Source: Clostridia bacterium (lineage in GTDB: Bacteria; Bacillota; Clostridia; Oscillospirales; RGIG577). Taken from it: DNA of 5,181 nucleotides. The notes under the pieces were generated by a model. It worked only from the letters and a program-made list of their open reading frames with translations, had not been told where the DNA came from and did not search any database. Location: contig JAFOLN010000324.1 in NCBI GenBank assembly GCA_017419325.1, positions 1 to 5,181 of the forward strand. The letters are read 5' to 3'. The position numbers and the translations under genes were made by a program. Below are positions 4,145 to 5,181 of this stretch, one piece after another; the first letter of the stretch is position 1, and the number at the start of each line of letters is the position of its first letter.

Positions 4145-5181
4145 TCCGAAGCTGCAAAAATAATTTTCGATACACGGAGGCTCGGCGGGCTTGACGGCGA
4201 AAAGGCCGCCGGGCTTGTGCGCCTCGCCGCACAGAGCGGCGTCACACGGTTCGCCGTTTCGCCCCATCATATGAAGGGCGCGTCGGAACGGGCGTTCATC
4301 CGCGCCGTGAAGGAGCTTCCCGGAAAGATAAGCATATCGTATAAATTCGGGCGCGTGCCGGGAGCGGCCGACACAGAGGAGCATTTTACCCGCGAGTTCG
4401 AAGCGGCTCTCACGCGCTTCTCATCGGACGCCTTCGACATGTACACGCTGTACGATATAAATTCCTTCGAGCATTGGAACGAGTATAAAAACGAGGGCGA
4501 AGTTTACAGGGCGGCGGTCGGATTAAAGCGGCAGGGAAAGATAGGGCGGCTCTCCATAGTCTCCTGCCTCGGGGCGGAGGAGCTTTCTTCGGTGCTTACG
4601 GAGCGCCCCGAAATCGACTGCGTGATTATGCCCATGTCGCCGCTCGATATGGACAGGCGAGCCGATGTTATGAGCCTCTGCTCCCACATGGGGAAGACGA
4701 TTTATGCACTCACGCCCCTTATGGGCGGCCTTTTTGAGACGTACCCCGCGCTTGTCGCCCCCATTCGCACAGAGGGGCTTACTCCGTCGCAGGCGGCGCT
4801 TAGGTATATATGCGGCGCGGGCATTCCCGTAATATGCGATTTTTCGGGCGAAGAGGAATTTCTGGAGGCGATGCGTGCCGTATCGAAGGACGCGCCGGAG
4901 GTTACGAAAACGGGCGTTTTCGGCGAGTATGAGACGTTCTGCACGGGGTGCGGGCTCTGCCTTATGTGCCCCATAAAGTCGAGCGCGCCCACGCTTATGG
5001 CGGCGTACAACGCGTATATCGTGTCGGGCGACCCGGACGATATGGTGGAATACGCGCGCCGGGCCTTCGGACAGAGCGAATACCTTTACAACACGCGAAA
5101 ATGCATAGGCTGCCGCCTGTGTGAGCGCGTATGCCCCCGGGGCATAAAAATAAGTGAAAGAATAGAGCGGCTTAAGACGGA
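4142..5181 (+). CDS. Aldo/keto-reductase-like protein with C-terminal double 4Fe-4S domain, partial
   Basis: 346 codons are open to the right edge; the stop lies outside the window, and by family length little is probably missing. Residues 5-245 look like an aldo/keto reductase barrel (GVTRFAVSPHHMKGASE 33-49; ISYKFG 65-70; FDMYTLYDI 98-106; TPLMGGLFE 191-199). The C-terminus has two iron-sulfur motifs: CTGCGLCLMCP (Cys267, 270, 273, 276) and CIGCRLCERVCP (Cys321, 324, 327, 331). This order is that of the predicted oxidoreductases grouped as COG1453, thought to be redox enzymes linked to ferredoxin-type electron transfer. By hand alignment the usual Asp-Tyr-Lys-His tetrad is mostly gone: FDTA reads FAVS, the Tyr position is His42 or nearby, the His of the LLH strand is Tyr104, and only Lys68 remains. 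Ordinary NADPH-dependent carbonyl reduction is therefore doubtful. No signal peptide is seen, so it should be cytoplasmic. The substrate is unknown. Confidence 0.85.
   Translation, partial: MSEAAKIIFDTRRLGGLDGEKAAGLVRLAAQSGVTRFAVSPHHMKGASERAFIRAVKELPGKISISYKFGRVPGAADTEEHFTREFEAALTRFSSDAFDMYTLYDINSFEHWNEYKNEGEVYRAAVGLKRQGKIGRLSIVSCLGAEELSSVLTERPEIDCVIMPMSPLDMDRRADVMSLCSHMGKTIYALTPLMGGLFETYPALVAPIRTEGLTPSQAALRYICGAGIPVICDFSGEEEFLEAMRAVSKDAPEVTKTGVFGEYETFCTGCGLCLMCPIKSSAPTLMAAYNAYIVSGDPDDMVEYARRAFGQSEYLYNTRKCIGCRLCERVCPRGIKISERIERLKT

Overview
The window looks like a chromosomal segment of an anaerobic, low-to-mid-GC Bacillota, most likely a member of class Clostridia. The grounds are strong AGGAG-type ribosome binding sites, near-consensus TTGACA/TATAAT promoters in AT-rich gaps between GC-richer genes, a citramalate synthase of the long (about 525 residue) type, and an aldo/keto-reductase-like protein fused to two 4Fe-4S clusters. 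The assignment is inferred from style and gene content; there is no rRNA or marker gene to confirm it. No mobile element, CRISPR array, tRNA or rRNA was seen.

Layout. (1) Bases 1-721, minus strand: the N-terminal 240 residues of a secreted lipoprotein, cut by the window edge, with its own promoter at 776-804. (2) Bases 822-2120, minus strand: a compact fatty-acid-synthesis-like module transcribed as fabZ-like paralogue, fabZ, acyl carrier protein, closed by a strong intrinsic terminator at 822-859. A second, perfect-consensus promoter lies between the two fabZ genes. (3) Bases 2121-2259: a 139-bp divergent intergenic region with overlapping, face-to-face promoters. (4) Bases 2260-3834, plus strand: citramalate synthase (cimA), first step of the pyruvate route to isoleucine. 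(5) Bases 3835-4141: a 307-bp AT-rich gap holding a 16-bp inverted repeat around an array of TGTT-type 9-mers, a 12-bp palindrome next to a -10 box, and leader hairpins. (6) Bases 4142-5181, plus strand: a degenerate aldo/keto reductase with a C-terminal double-ferredoxin domain, cut by the right edge.

How they fit. The most notable feature is the tandem dehydratase pair. The two proteins align without gaps over 145 residues at roughly half identity, but only the downstream one keeps the FabZ catalytic His. The upstream one has Phe-Cys in place of His-Phe and has lost the neighbouring conserved Pro-Gly, while keeping the rest of the hot-dog fold signature and the catalytic Glu. With the acyl carrier protein beside them, this suggests a heteromeric dehydratase (one active, one substrate-shaping subunit) acting on a dedicated carrier. 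No ketosynthase or ketoreductase is present in the window, so the rest of the pathway must be elsewhere. cimA is divergent from this module and need not be functionally linked, although the shared promoter region would allow coupled control.
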